Origin: Siphonodentalium dalli | Taxonomy: Eukaryota > Mollusca > Scaphopoda > Gadilida > Siphonodentaliidae | NCBI GenBank assembly: GCA_032622095.1 | Contig: CP136066.1 | Coordinates: 202,576,978 to 202,640,977 of the forward strand | DNA: 64,000 nt | Reading direction: 5' to 3' | In this document: in pieces, positions 49,219 to 59,553 of the stretch | How the letters are laid out: every line of letters starts with the position of its first letter | Numbering within the stretch: the first letter of the stretch is position 1 | Made by a program: the position numbers and the translations under genes | The notes under the pieces: model-generated | Seen by the model: only the letters and a program-made list of their open reading frames with translations | Told to the model about the DNA's origin: nothing | Databases searched by the model: none

Positions 49219-49664
49219 TCTCACATATATTTTGAAGACCTCTATTTGTCTGTATGTTTGTCTGTATGTTTGTCTGTATGTATGTCATTTATACAAATCT
49301 ACGATTCTCGACCGATCGGGACGAAACTTTGTATGTGTGTGTAGTTTGACCAGGCGGTGGACGTTGTCGTATTGGCGAGCCCGTGCGGCGCCCGCTTCGC
49401 GCATGCGCAGACGAGATCTCGGAAACGGGTAGAGCTATCGACTTGAAATTTGGTATGTGAATGTATCTTGCCCCGGATACGAACTTTATCGGGTCGCCGA
49501 GCCCGTGCGACGCCAGCTTCGCGCAGACCAGATCTCGGAAACGGGTAGAGCTATCGGCTTGAAATTTGGTTTTTGAATAGCCCGGACAACGTCGGGCTGG
49601 ATAGAGCTATCGACTTGAAATTTGGTTTTTGAATAGCCCGGACAACGTCGGGCTCATCGGCTAG
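49219..49664 (+). mobile_element. Helitron-like element J (NRF-1-motif family)
   Basis: It starts TCTCACATATATTTTGAAGA, has two units (one lacking part of the GCGCATGCGC motif) and a doubled 3' hairpin region as in H, ending CATCGGCTAG. Confidence 0.82.
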
Positions 49665-50361
49665 TCTATTATATATTTTGGAAGATCTGTGTGTCTGTCT
49701 GTTCGCGATGGACTCGAAAACGACCTAACCGATTTCGATGAAACTTGGTATGTGGGGGTATTTTCGGCCGGGAAGTGGCATATGCCTATTAATTTGCCCG
49801 TGCGACGTGACCTTGAAATTACCCGATTTCAAGGTCAAACGCCCGAATATCACGGGATTTCGATGAAACTTGGTATGTGGGGGTATTTTCGGCCGGGGAG
49901 TGGCTTAGGCCTATTAATTTGCCCGTGCGACGTGACCTTGACATCGGGTCATTTCAAGGTCAAACGCCCGAATATCACGGGATTTCGATGAAACTTGGTG
50001 TCTAGGGATACTTTCGTGTGGGGAGTCTCATAAGCCTATTCATTTGCCCATGCGACGTGACCTTGAAATCGGGTCAATTAAATGTCAAAGCGCGAATTTT
50101 GATGGGATTTCCACGAAATTTAATACATATTGTTACTTTTGTCCACTGAGTGTTTTGGACGGGTCAAATCGTGACCCCGACCTGACCTTGACCTTCAAAA
50201 TGATCAATTCAAGGTCAAATCGGGTAAAACCGGATGGATTTCGACGGGTACTTTTGTCCGGGCAGTGTTTTGGACGGGTCAAATCGTTACCCCACCTGAC
50301 CTTGACCTTCAAAATGGTCAATTCAAGGTCAAAGCCCGGACGAAGTCGGGTTACCTTCTAG
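49665..50361 (+). mobile_element. Helitron-like element K (AGGTCA-repeat family)
   Basis: It starts TCTATTATATATTTTGGAAG and parallels element A closely (GTTCGCGATGGACTCGAAAA, GATTTCGATGAAACTTGGTA). It carries many TCAAGGTCA repeats and ends CCGGACGAAGTCGGG TTACCTT CTAG. Confidence 0.82.
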
Positions 50362-51218
50362 TCTACTATATATCTTGGGACTTCTGTCTGTCTGTTGTTT
50401 GTCTGTTAGCTATGGCCGGGAAAACTGCCGGGCGGATTTAGCCCAAACTTGCTACCTAGGGTTACTTTTGTCCAGGGGGTGTTTTTGACGGGTCAAATCG
50501 TGACTCCTACCTGACCTTCAAAAAGGTCAAATCGGGTAAAACGGGACGGATTTCGACGAAATTTGATACCTACAGATACTTTTGTCCGGTGAGTCTTTTG
50601 GACAGGTCAAATCGTTACCCCGAACTGACCTTGACCTTCAAAAAGGTCAATTCAAGGTCAAATCGGGTAAAACGGACGGATTTCGACGAAATTTGATACC
50701 CATGGGTACATTTGTCCGGGGATTGTTTTCGACGGGTCAAATAGTGACCCCGACCTGACCTTCAAAATTGTCAATTCAATGTCAAATCGCGAATTTTGAC
50801 GGGATTTCGACAACATTTGATACATAGGGTTACTTTTGTCCGAAGAGTGTTTTGGACGGGTCAAATCGTGACCGCAACCTGACCTTGACCTTCAAAATGG
50901 TCAATTCAGGTCAAATCGGGTAAAACCTGACGGATTTCGACGGGTACTTTTGTCCGGGGAGTTTTTTGGACGGGTCAAATCGTGACACCGACATGACCTT
51001 GATCTTCAAAATGGTCAATTCGAGGTCAAATCTGGTAAAACGGACGGATTTCGACGAAATTTTATACCTAGGTGTGCATTTGTCCGGGGAGTGTTTTGTC
51101 CGGGTCAAATGGTGACCCCGACCTGACCTTCAAAATGGTCAATTCAAGGTCAAATCGCGCCTTTCGCCGGAAAGCAGAGGGGAAACAGCAGCCCGGACGA
51201 AGTCGGTACACCAGCTAG
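50362..51218 (+). mobile_element. Helitron-like element L (AGGTCA-repeat family)
   Basis: It starts TCTACTATATATCTTGGGAC. It carries about six repeats of GGGTCAAATCGTGACCCCGA-type sequence with TTCAAGGTCAAATCGGGTAA, and ends GCCCGGACGAAGTCGG TACACCAG CTAG. It is the last member of the chain. LINE-derived sequence follows. Confidence 0.8.
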
Positions 51219-51219
51219 T

Positions 51220-51588
51220 AAACTATATTTTGAATGAAGATTAGAATTTAAATAGGATAGGACCAATAACCTTGATGCACTCTGGCTGAGATTATTTCCA
51301 AGCTTGAAGCATCTGATTCCATCAACTCGTTGTTTTCTATCACGCAGATAAGATTAAACCACATTAAAACGATTTTCGCGGACGCATGTCAGTTGAAGTT
51401 TGTAAAGTAATCCTTCGTGCCACACGTTGTCAAAAGCTATGCTTATGTCGAAAAAATAACATGCGGGTGTCGCATTCATCGTCTATGAGTATGTACATGT
51501 ACACCTGTATCGTTTCTAAGAATTACACTTCAAGATTGTTTTTGAGTATTCAGTGAAGTTCGTAGAATCGTGGATAACTTGCATTTAC
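51220..51588 (-). pseudogene. LINE reverse-transcriptase fragment
   Basis: Minus-strand reading gives DISIAFDNVWHEGLLYKLQL and then SYLRDRKQRV, the finger/palm region of a non-LTR reverse transcriptase. Upstream it begins DDECDTRMLFF with one frameshift. The fragment is about 270 bp plus a tail (about 51485-51588) shared with 57695-57796. It is a dead, truncated copy of the same family as 53556-54321. Confidence 0.8.
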
Positions 51589-51871
51589 AGGTACTCAATC
51601 CGATCAGACGCTCCCAAATTACTATCTCTTTGGCTTCGGGGGTAAACAATATTTGATTCGAGTCGAGGAACCTACCCATCAAAGCTCAGAGTGATCAGAT
51701 ATCGATTTTTGAAGTTTATTATTTCAATTGTGTGTGGACCAGAAGCACGAGGTCAAACGGACGGTCCTGCAGATAAAGATGGATAACTCTAAAATCAAGT
51801 GGTTATTATTACCACTTGATTTTAGAGTTATCCTTCTTTATCTGCAAGACCGTCCGTTTGACCTCGTGCTA
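51589..51871. mobile_element. Family 1 miniature element, truncated snap-back form
   Basis: The left end AGGTACTCAATCCGATCAGA and arm continue to TAACTCTAAAATCAAGTGGT. The sequence then folds back from about 51811 and breaks off at 51871, where the LINE tail begins. The left flank is TTAC rather than TTAA. Confidence 0.8.
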
Positions 51872-52460
51872 GTCAATGGCATACATGTACATGCCTGGTA
51901 CTACAATCACTCACCTGGATATTTTTGAAAAATGTTTACTGAACACACAACTGCAGGACCTGACACCAGGAATAAACATCCTCTATTCCTCAGGCCGTCG
52001 AGAACTTTAGTCAGTGAACACCTGGCATTGCACGCATTTCCCACCCTTTGGAAACAGCTTGTAGAAGACATGACATTGCATCAACGTAGACACTTATTAC
52101 TTAAAGTATGTATTATACGAAAAGCATATTAAGCCGGTGTATCACGATCTGATAGTTTGTTATACCCAAGGCACAGAATCGGGTTACATCGTGTTCAGTG
52201 GCCCGCTCATATGCGAACATATCAGCGATGTTATTTGAGAAATGCATGTCCAGATTGAAATTGTAATAAAATGCGCAGTGATGCACCCGACTGCATAGGA
52301 CCAACATTTACTGAATCGGCCAAGTGTTCGCGCACAAACCATATCCTTTGTGATCATTCGTTTGTATTCTGATCGCCACTGACTGTCTCACACCCAACAA
52401 CTCTCTCTTCACCTCTTCTGTTCAACTAACTATCCATATCTATCGTATCACCAGTGCTCG
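51872..52460 (+). pseudogene. LINE C-terminus and 3' tail, uninterrupted copy
   Basis: Homologous to 37790-38274 joined to 39356-39460. The frame with HPLFLRPSRTLVSEHLALHA, FPTLWKQLVEDMT and LLLKVCIIRKAY is the last part of an ORF2-like protein. The tail follows, including TATCAGCGATGTTATTTGAG. TTTGTATT at 52361-52368 marks the empty site of the hAT insertion in the other copy. Confidence 0.75.
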
Positions 52461-53423
52461 CCTGTGTGCGAGTATATTTAGGTGAAGGTCTCTTTGTGAC
52501 ATTGCAATATCACTGAGTGTGGACGGAAATGATCCCTGGTTTGCGGTAAACAGCCATAAACATATGTTGCTCACCTCAGACTGACTATACGGTACGTATA
52601 TTTTCGTCTTTTCCTCCAATTGTGTAAAAATTCCAGCCCGGGTGCCAATCTGCCTCAATGAGTGGTATGTTCCGCTACATTTTCGTTTCAGTGTCGTGTC
52701 TAGTTCTCTCGTAAATCAAGGTTAAACCTCATATTTTCGTGCTAAAAACACGTCACGTTGCGATCAAAAGCACATTTTTCAAACTATGCGATGTCGTATT
52801 TAATAAAAAAAAGACATGTTTTGGATGCCTTAATCCCACTGAAAGCTACACTTAGCGTTTGGTCCCTGTTTCCTGCATGTGTTTTCTCGATATACGACTG
52901 AGCTCGGTTTCAAAGTGTGGTGCTCCAACAGAATTCAACGTACGGCCGGTAAAATCTGACTAACAAGCACTGAACGCCCGGTATTTTTTTATTATACAAT
53001 AATTTGTGCGAAGTTTGCATTGGTGCTTTAATCCGGAAGAGAACGATTCTTCCGTTATTGTGCGCTAAACGACCACACTATTACGACAACTCCAACATGT
53101 AATATTTGTCTGGACTTTTTTAATTGGCTGGTTGTTCGTGTGAAGTGCGGGGTGGTTAATTAATTTGCGCTTGCGAGTATATGTCAAAGCTTCTAATTTT
53201 AAAACATTGGATTTGACTATTTGACTGATCACAATTCAATTCGATCGATATATTCTGGACACACTAAAAGTTGTAGTCCGAGTAGAGTCGGGGAAATGTT
53301 GTAGTTGAGGATTTCAATTTCGTTTATTGTCGTTAATATATAACCAAAAATGATGATTTTGTTTGTTTGTGATAACCTATGCCAATTACAAATACAATAA
53401 ATTTAAAAAATAAGTTGTAATTA
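52461..53423. other. Intergenic, no identifiable gene
   Basis: Mostly unique AT-rich sequence. 53265-53350 is shared with 34352-34432. Confidence 0.4.
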
Positions 53424-53555
53424 AGTCTTATAATTCAACTTGTATAGACATTTTTCTTATAAAACCCACACAAAGTTGTAGTCATAGCCAGCCGCCGGTT
53501 CAGAACGTGGATTTCATAACGAAAAATGTCGATAAAAGTTGAAACATAAGACCTA
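53424..53555. mobile_element. Foldback element, family 6, second copy
   Basis: TAAGTCTTATAATTCAACTT pairs with AAGTTGAAACATAAGACCTA across the AGCCAGCCGCCGGTTCAGAA core. It is diverged from 44835-44949 in the left arm. Confidence 0.82.
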
Positions 53556-54321
53556 TAAACTATCTTTTTAATGAAGATTATAATTGAAATATGATAGGAC
53601 CTAATACATAGCCTTGAGGCACTCCGGCTGAGATTGTTTCCCAGTTTGAAGCATCTGATTTCATAACAACTTGTTGTTTTCTATCATGCAGATTATCGCG
53701 GACGCGTGTCAGTTAAAGCTGGGACTAGTATACTAGTCCCAGGTTAAAGTTTGTAAAGTAATCCGTCGCGCCACACGCTGTCAAAAGCTATGCTTAAATT
53801 ATATATCGAAAAATAACATGCGGGTGTCGCATTCATCGTCTAGTGATTTAACCAGGCCGTGAAAATTAAAACTCGGTGATATTTTGTAGAATGCTGCCTG
53901 GTTTTCGGTTAGAATATTATTCGATTGAAGATAAGACATATAAGGTGCTTAGTTATAGATTTTTCTAAGATTTTACCGAGAACGCTCAATGATATTGTCG
54001 GTAATTCTCTGTATTGCTTCTGTCTCCTTTTTATGAATTGGCACTACGTTCGCCATTTTCCATTCTACAAGAAAGTAAGTTTATTCAAGAATACGTAAAT
54101 TAACGAGGGGGGGGGGTGTGGTACTGAGACTTAGACAATTTTTCAGAACGCTTGGATTTATTTGATATGACCCCGATGCTTTGCCAACTTTGATTTTGTT
54201 CAGAGCATAAAATTCTTCTATTTTGTCAAAGAGAATACAATCGAGTTTGGGTTTATTTGCTTCATCACTTAGCATTTCTTGTAGTTCTTTGGTTATAATA
54301 TGCCAGATTCCTTCGTTGTGT
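53556..54321 (-). pseudogene. LINE ORF2 fragment (reverse-transcriptase N-half)
   Basis: On the minus strand, from 54321 downward, it reads ELQEMLSDEANKPKLDCI, LNKIKVGKASGSYQINPSV, EWKMANVVPIHKK, YLQSNNILTENQAAF and (frameshifted) LDDECDTRMLFF. The FDxVWHEGLL-like region follows. It has several stops and frameshifts and an internal AGCTGGGACTAGTATACTAG insertion near 53720. It belongs to the same family as 51220-51588 and is interrupted on its upstream side by a family 1 element. Confidence 0.82.
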
Positions 54322-54325
54322 TTAA

Positions 54326-54787
54326 AGGTACTCAATCCGATTCGATTGTCCCCATATAATCAGATTCGATCAACAACAGCAATTTTAGAAATGCCACTTC
54401 AGTTATCAGAATCCATTAATTGCCCAAATATAATCCAGTAATTGCCCAAGTATAATGCTTACCAGTCAAATATAGTATAAACTTGCCCGAAGCGTGTTAT
54501 TTATCAACATGTTGTTGGACGAAATTTGGCCTCATTATCAACACAAAGCCTCTTGATTTTAGAGTTATCCATCTTCATCCGCAATTTGGTCAGAGACCAT
54601 TGGCTCGCGTGGACTTTTTACTGGGCAACTAATAAGTCAGAGATGGTGAAAAATAATAGATTTCAAAAATCGATATCTAATAACTCTGTGCTTTGATATA
54701 GGTGGGTTCCTCGACTCGAATAAAATATTTTTAACCCCCGAATCCAAATAGATAGTAATCGAGGGGTGCTTAATCGGATTATGTACT
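54326..54787. mobile_element. TTAA-flanked miniature element, family 1
   Basis: It starts AGGTACTCAATCCGATTCGA after TTAA (54322-54325) and ends ATCGGATTATGTACT before TTAG. The orientation of the interior is reversed relative to 28328-28769 (GAATCCAAATAGATAGTAAT near the right end). Confidence 0.82.
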
Positions 54788-55488
54788 TTAGTTACTGTTT
54801 CACTCAGATAAACACAAAGTAATTATACTCTAATTCAAGCTTCGTTAATAACATTTAATCAGTTATCACAATTAAATTCATACAAATGCAATAGAAACAT
54901 CAAATATTAAATTATAAACGGCAAACCTGAAAATAAAAAATTAGCATGCAACTTAGATCAAGGCAAATTCATCTCAAATATAGACAATAAATCTTGTACA
55001 ATGTCTGATAGTTGGACATTTCGTGTTTAGCTAATCTTGTACAATGTCTGATATATAGTTGGACATTTCGTGTTTAGCTTGCAGATACGATACGCGTCAT
55101 TCCGATGAAAATTCATTGAAAAACGAAGATGAATAACATTTTATGCTGAGAAAATAAGTTTATGAAAACTAATCAAAGCACATTAACTTAACATTAGTGG
55201 CATCATTCTATATAATACAACAAGTGTTGCTCACAGTTTTGTGGCACCTTCTATGACAAGCGCATGCTGCGCAGCAATTAACCCCTTGTGCACCGCACAA
55301 CACAAGTATAACCGTTATACATTCATTGCGGATAATTTGCGATATAGCCGTCTGCAACTTTCCATGCGCATTTTGTTTTTCTGTATTATATGTTTATTCA
55401 TTGCATTCCTATCTCATCATTGGTATTTGCATTGTTTAAGTAAGCAAAAATAATGGATCTATTAAATAAAACGCGCCCGGAAAGGCAC
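54788..55488. other. Intergenic, with a short tandem duplication
   Basis: 54990-55080 holds two copies of AATCTTGTACAATGTCTGAT followed by AGTTGGACATTTCGTGTTTA. The second copy has a 3-bp insertion. No gene is recognised. Confidence 0.6.
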
Positions 55489-55619
55489 AGACGGTTATCT
55501 CATAGGTCAGCTCGTTTCCAAGACGGTTATCTCATAGGTCAGCTCGTTTCCAAGACGGTTATCTCATAGGTCAGCTCGTTTCCAAGACGGTTATCTCATA
55601 GGTGAGCTCGTTTCCAAGA
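55489..55619. repeat. 32-bp tandem repeat, 4 copies
   Basis: The unit contains AGACGGTTATCTCATAGGTC and AGCTCGTTTCCA. Successive starts are 32 bp apart. Confidence 0.95.
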
Positions 55620-55682
55620 TAGATAACCCTTGAAAAACCTACGAAGACAACACTTTTCGCTTCATTGTCTATAGGGTAATCT

Positions 55683-55829
55683 CCAAGCCTTGAAATAGTG
55701 TGTCTGTCATTTGCAGATTGAGGTCCCCAGAGGGTGAATTTAGTTATGCGGGGTAGCATCACCAAATTCACCCTCTGGGGACCTCATTCTGCAAATGACA
55801 GACACACCGTGGCTAGTTCAAGGCTTGGT
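55683..55829. mobile_element. 147-bp palindromic miniature element, family 5
   Basis: The left arm is CCAAGCCTTGAAATAGTGTG, TGTCATTTGCAGA and GGTCCCCAGAGGGTGAATTT. The right arm is its inverse, ending AAGGCTTGG. Relatives cluster at 60283-61712 and 62830-62948. Confidence 0.88.
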
Positions 55830-55928
55830 AATCTCTCTTTTCATCATTAGTCTTCGCTTAGCAAGAAATTAGAACCGGTTGCAGCGAATATATCCGCAAT
55901 CCACGCAAAAAACATTTCAACCATTTAA

Positions 55929-56260
55929 AGGTACTCAATCCCATCAGACGCTCCTATATTACTATTTCTTTGGCTTCGGGGGTAAAAAATATAATGATTC
56001 CAGTCGAGGAACCCACCCATCAAAGCTCAGATCGATCAGATATCAATTTTTGAAGTTTGTGATTTCTATTGTTTTTGGGACAGAAACACGAGGTTTCTGT
56101 CTGTTTCTGTCCCAAAAACAATAGAAATCGCAAACTTCAAAAATCGATATCTGATCAATCTGAACTTTGATGGGTAGGTTCCTCGACTCGAATCAAATAT
56201 TTTTTACCCCCGAAGCCAAAGAAATAGTAATATAGGAGCGTCTGATCGGATTGAGTACCT
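55929..56260. mobile_element. Family 1 element, full-length snap-back palindrome (332 bp)
   Basis: It is flanked by TTAA at 55925-55928 and 56261-56264. Each arm (about 160 bp) runs from AGGTACTCAATCC through CTTTGGCTTCGGGGGTAAAA, GTCGAGGAACCCACCCATCA and TTTCTATTGTTTTTGGGACA. The centre is near 56095. The copy looks young because the arms differ at only a few positions. Confidence 0.93.
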
Positions 56261-56559
56261 TTAACAAAGATAATGCTTTGGCACGCGAATTATAATTCAG
56301 GGGATGATGCATTAGAAATATATTCTACCGGGGACCGGGGACAAATTTAATTTCTGTCGAGGGCGGGAGGGTGCGGTACAACTTATTATTATTATTATTA
56401 TTTGGGGGGGGGGGGGGCGGGCGAGCAAAAATCTTTCCTCGACTGCGTCCTTAAACTATAGAATAAGTATGATACCACGCTCAATGTTCACGAGTATTTG
56501 TGATAATAATCTCAATCAAACTCACGCTTTTGCCCTTTGCCAATAATTAACAACGCCTT
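56261..56559. other. Intergenic with TTA repeat and 15-G run
   Basis: (TTA)n at about 56383-56401 runs into a G-run at 56403-56417. No gene is seen. Confidence 0.7.
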
Positions 56560-56883
56560 CAGGGGCGCCGGAAGAGGGGGGGCAGGACTTGCCCTTTTTC
56601 TGGAGACAGAAAATGCTTTTTGTGTGTTTAATCTTGTGTTTTTATAGCAAAATATGACTTTTTTGGTCCAACTACCACCAATTTCACAAGGAATATTAAT
56701 TTTTTGTCAATTTTATCACAAAACGGCCATAAAAACGGACAAATACCATTAAAATAGGGATTTTTGTCACAATGAATTTATGGTTATTTTCCCGAGTTTG
56801 GGGAGAAAATGCCCTTTTTTTGCGGAAAAGTGCCTTTTTTATAGGCTCTGCCCCCCTGTCCTTGGATGCTTCCGGTGACCCTG
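56560..56883. mobile_element. Non-autonomous hAT element with perfect 8-bp target duplication
   Basis: Ends CAGGGGCGCCGGAAG and CTTCCGGTGACCCTG are inverted, with three mismatches. Identical 8-bp duplications AACGCCTT lie at 56552-56559 and 56884-56891. At 324 bp it has no coding capacity. The CAGGG ends and 8-bp duplication are typical of hAT elements. Confidence 0.92.
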
Positions 56884-56891
56884 AACGCCTT

Positions 56892-57477
56892 AACCCTATC
56901 CGGTATTATCGAACGAGTATAGTTGTATAGTGGAGCAGCTGGGACCGGAATTGGGTCTTATTTTACGAGTTCAACCATGTGGAAGAGTAACAAACTGAAT
57001 TATATATCAAAATGTCTGTATTGCTACAGCAGATAACATACCACTGTTGCCTTTTCGTGTAGTGTTGTACAATTTCTTATTTTAAAATAGGCTTGAATCA
57101 AACCAGTGAAAAATGGAATCCAGCTGCCAAAATAACATTTACATCTATTTTTGGATGGGAATACAACTAAACAATACAGGTTGGACATGTTCACATTTTG
57201 TAAGAGAATTTTGTAGTATGTCAATGTTCCATGGTTCATTTTTGGGGTAAAAATGAGAATTCTGGAATCAACCGCAACATGATTGAATCATTAATTCATT
57301 CCATTTTATAAAATTGCTCAGTTTCATTTGTTAAAAAATTAAGTGTTAGATGTAAGTAATAAATTAGTTGTTGGAATAAGGCAGGTTCTATGGTTTCCAG
57401 GGTTTTATTTGAATTAATAAAATGAGCGAAAACTGGATTAAGTACTCTTGAGTAGCAGCCGGCTATATTTCTATATA
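56892..57477. other. Intergenic, no identifiable feature
   Basis: Unique AT-rich sequence. No gene or repeat is recognised. Confidence 0.4.
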
Positions 57478-57635
57478 CAGTAACGCTCTAATTAATCGAC
57501 TCCTTAAACACAGCAGAATTATGGGTAACTTTTCAGGATTTAGTCGGAAATATGGCTTGTTGCCATTCATCGGAAAGCTCTCAGGGAGCTGAGATTCTGC
57601 TGTGTTTAAGGAGTCAATTAATTAGAGCATTACTA
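57478..57635. mobile_element. Family 4 element, internally deleted
   Basis: CAGTAACGCTCTAATTAATC at the left and its inverse near TTAATTAGAGCATTACTA at the right. Only the left arm retains the GAAATATGGCTTGTTGCCAT portion, so most of the right arm was lost. Confidence 0.85.
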
Positions 57636-57800
57636 TAGACCCTCGACATTTATTAGTGGGGAGTAGAATCAGCACTTAATTGAATTGAATCATGTGAAAG
57701 GGTATGTACATGTACACATATATCGTTTCTAACAATTACACTTAAGATTGTTTTTGAGTATTCAGTGAAGTTCGTAGAATCGTGGATAACTTGCATTTAA
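57636..57800. other. LINE-derived tail fragment
   Basis: 57695-57796 matches 51485-51588 (GTATGTACATGTACAC, TGTTTTTGAGTATTCAGTGA, GTAGAATCGTGGATAACTTG). It ends at the TTAA (57797-57800) of the next element. Confidence 0.65.
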
Positions 57801-58493
57801 CCCTTTCAGTGCCAGGGGTCAGTAAAATCGGCCCTAAAAATATTTAAACAATTTTTTTATTTTTTTATTTTTTATTTTTTTGGGTTGATTTTTTTTTGGG
57901 TATGCTTAAAGACACGGTTGGCCTTGGCGGTGGGTATCCTGTGAAAATATCTCCACCCGTCAAAAACCGCCACAAACATAAAGAACATCAAAATGTAGAT
58001 AGACTTTGTCCGTATACAAATAAGAAATATCGCATAAACAGTATGTTATGGTCATATGTTTGACCATTGTTATGTAAACAAAAGCGTAAAAAGTTACTTT
58101 TCTGGTGTTTGTTTATATTATGATAGTAAACATAAAGAGCGTTCTTTGTTGGTGAATACCTGATATGGAACTAATAAAGAGCGTTTATGCCATTTGTGTG
58201 TGATTAGCCAGTAGCATAGTGCTGTCTTCTGTAACACAATCAGGCTCTTGCTTAGGTAAAATATAGTAGGTCTTTATGATAACATGCTGTTTACGCGATG
58301 GTCGTGGTATATATGAACGGAACTGTATGCGTTTTACTGTTTTTCTGGTTACGGTGTTTGGAACAAATATGAATATTTTCGACAATTAAGGCCGCACGTG
58401 CCTTTAAGCATGCTATAGCGAATTTAAAAACAAACTGGATAAAACCTTAGGGTATATGGGTTGATACAAAAATCGGACTTGGCACTGAAAGGG
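57801..58493. mobile_element. piggyBac-like non-autonomous element, 693 bp (family 3)
   Basis: The inverted ends CCCTTTCAGTGCCAGG and CTTGGCACTGAAAGGG are flanked by TTAA at 57797 and 58494. TTAA targets and CCC-starting ends are typical of piggyBac. The interior has A/T homopolymers and no transposase. Confidence 0.88.
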
Positions 58494-58497
58494 TTAA

Positions 58498-58686
58498 AGG
58501 TTACATATATGCAGCTATTATTAATGGAACTTATCTATTTGCATGTCTTCACACATATATTATTTTGTGCGTTGGATATAAGTTTATCACACTAATGTTT
58601 ATTAGTATATTGTTCCAGCAGTTCATTGTTCAAGGGGCTCGATAGAAAAATACAATCAACAATCATTTTCGTGGCATTTCACTTAA
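58498..58686. other. Spacer between two family 3 elements
   Basis: About 190 bp of unique sequence, with no gene seen. Confidence 0.5.
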
Positions 58687-58925
58687 CCCTTTGAGTGCCA
58701 GGTCCGATTTTTTGTATCAACCCATATACCCTGTGCCAATGCATTCTCTTATATATGCGAGTCGACCATAGGTTGCCTCGCATATATAAGAGAATGCATT
58801 GGCCTAACAATTTGTTTGTTTTTTTTAATAATTTTTTACAATTTTAATAATTTATTCTTATATTCTTTAACAGACTTATTTTGTAGGTTTAGGGCCGATG
58901 AGATCGGCCCCTGGCACTCAAAGGG
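58687..58925. mobile_element. piggyBac-like element, second copy, carrying a nested family 2 hairpin
   Basis: Ends CCCTTTGAGTGCCAGG and CCTGGCACTCAAAGGG are flanked by TTAA (58683, 58926). Orientation is reversed relative to 57801-58493, since its left interior TATCAACCCATATACCC matches the other copy's right interior. A family 2 hairpin (58729-58806) and some of its spacer lie inside. Confidence 0.85.
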
Positions 58926-58929
58926 TTAA

Positions 58930-59553
58930 ATACAGATACTCACTAAAGAGGGTGGGTTAAATGTCGTTTCTGCTTATGTAAGCTAAATTACTCTTGATAT
59001 AAACAATCACACGACCAACAGCATCGGTACCTTGTCCAAGTTGTCTGTCATCGCGTTCGTGTTCACGAAATCCGTTTAGAATTCGATCTTGCTCTTCAGT
59101 GTTCGCGTTCACTGATGAGTTTATTCAGTGAATAATTTGAGAACTTTCATTCACGGAGACTGACATATAATCTGCATAGATAGAGGTATAACAAACTTCA
59201 ACTGATTTCGAAGAAGACGAAGTTACACCCCCAGATTGAAACTGATCTTTTATTCAGAAGTTTTTTAGAACTGATATACCGGCATGCTGTCAATCTTAAA
59301 TGTACATACATACACAATGGTGATGGTTTTATGAACGTCATTCAACTACTGTATACAAATAACCACGACAGACCGTCCGTGTGCCTTTGAAGGCAGAATC
59401 TCCAGATAGGTAACAGGTAACAGAACATAATACACAATGCAAAGCAAACGTTCATTTCTGAACATGTGTATTATTGAGAAATAGAATGTGCTCAGAAAAT
59501 AAATGAAAATCTTTCAACATCTGTTTTAAAAATCATACTGCATATTTTCACTT
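58930..59553. other. Intergenic, no identifiable feature
   Basis: Unique AT-rich sequence. No gene is recognised. Confidence 0.4.

Noticed and set aside
45028..49432. Many overlapping Arg/Ala-rich frames on both strands
   Set aside because: They are shadows of the GC-rich 122-bp Helitron unit in all frames and shift whenever a unit is truncated.
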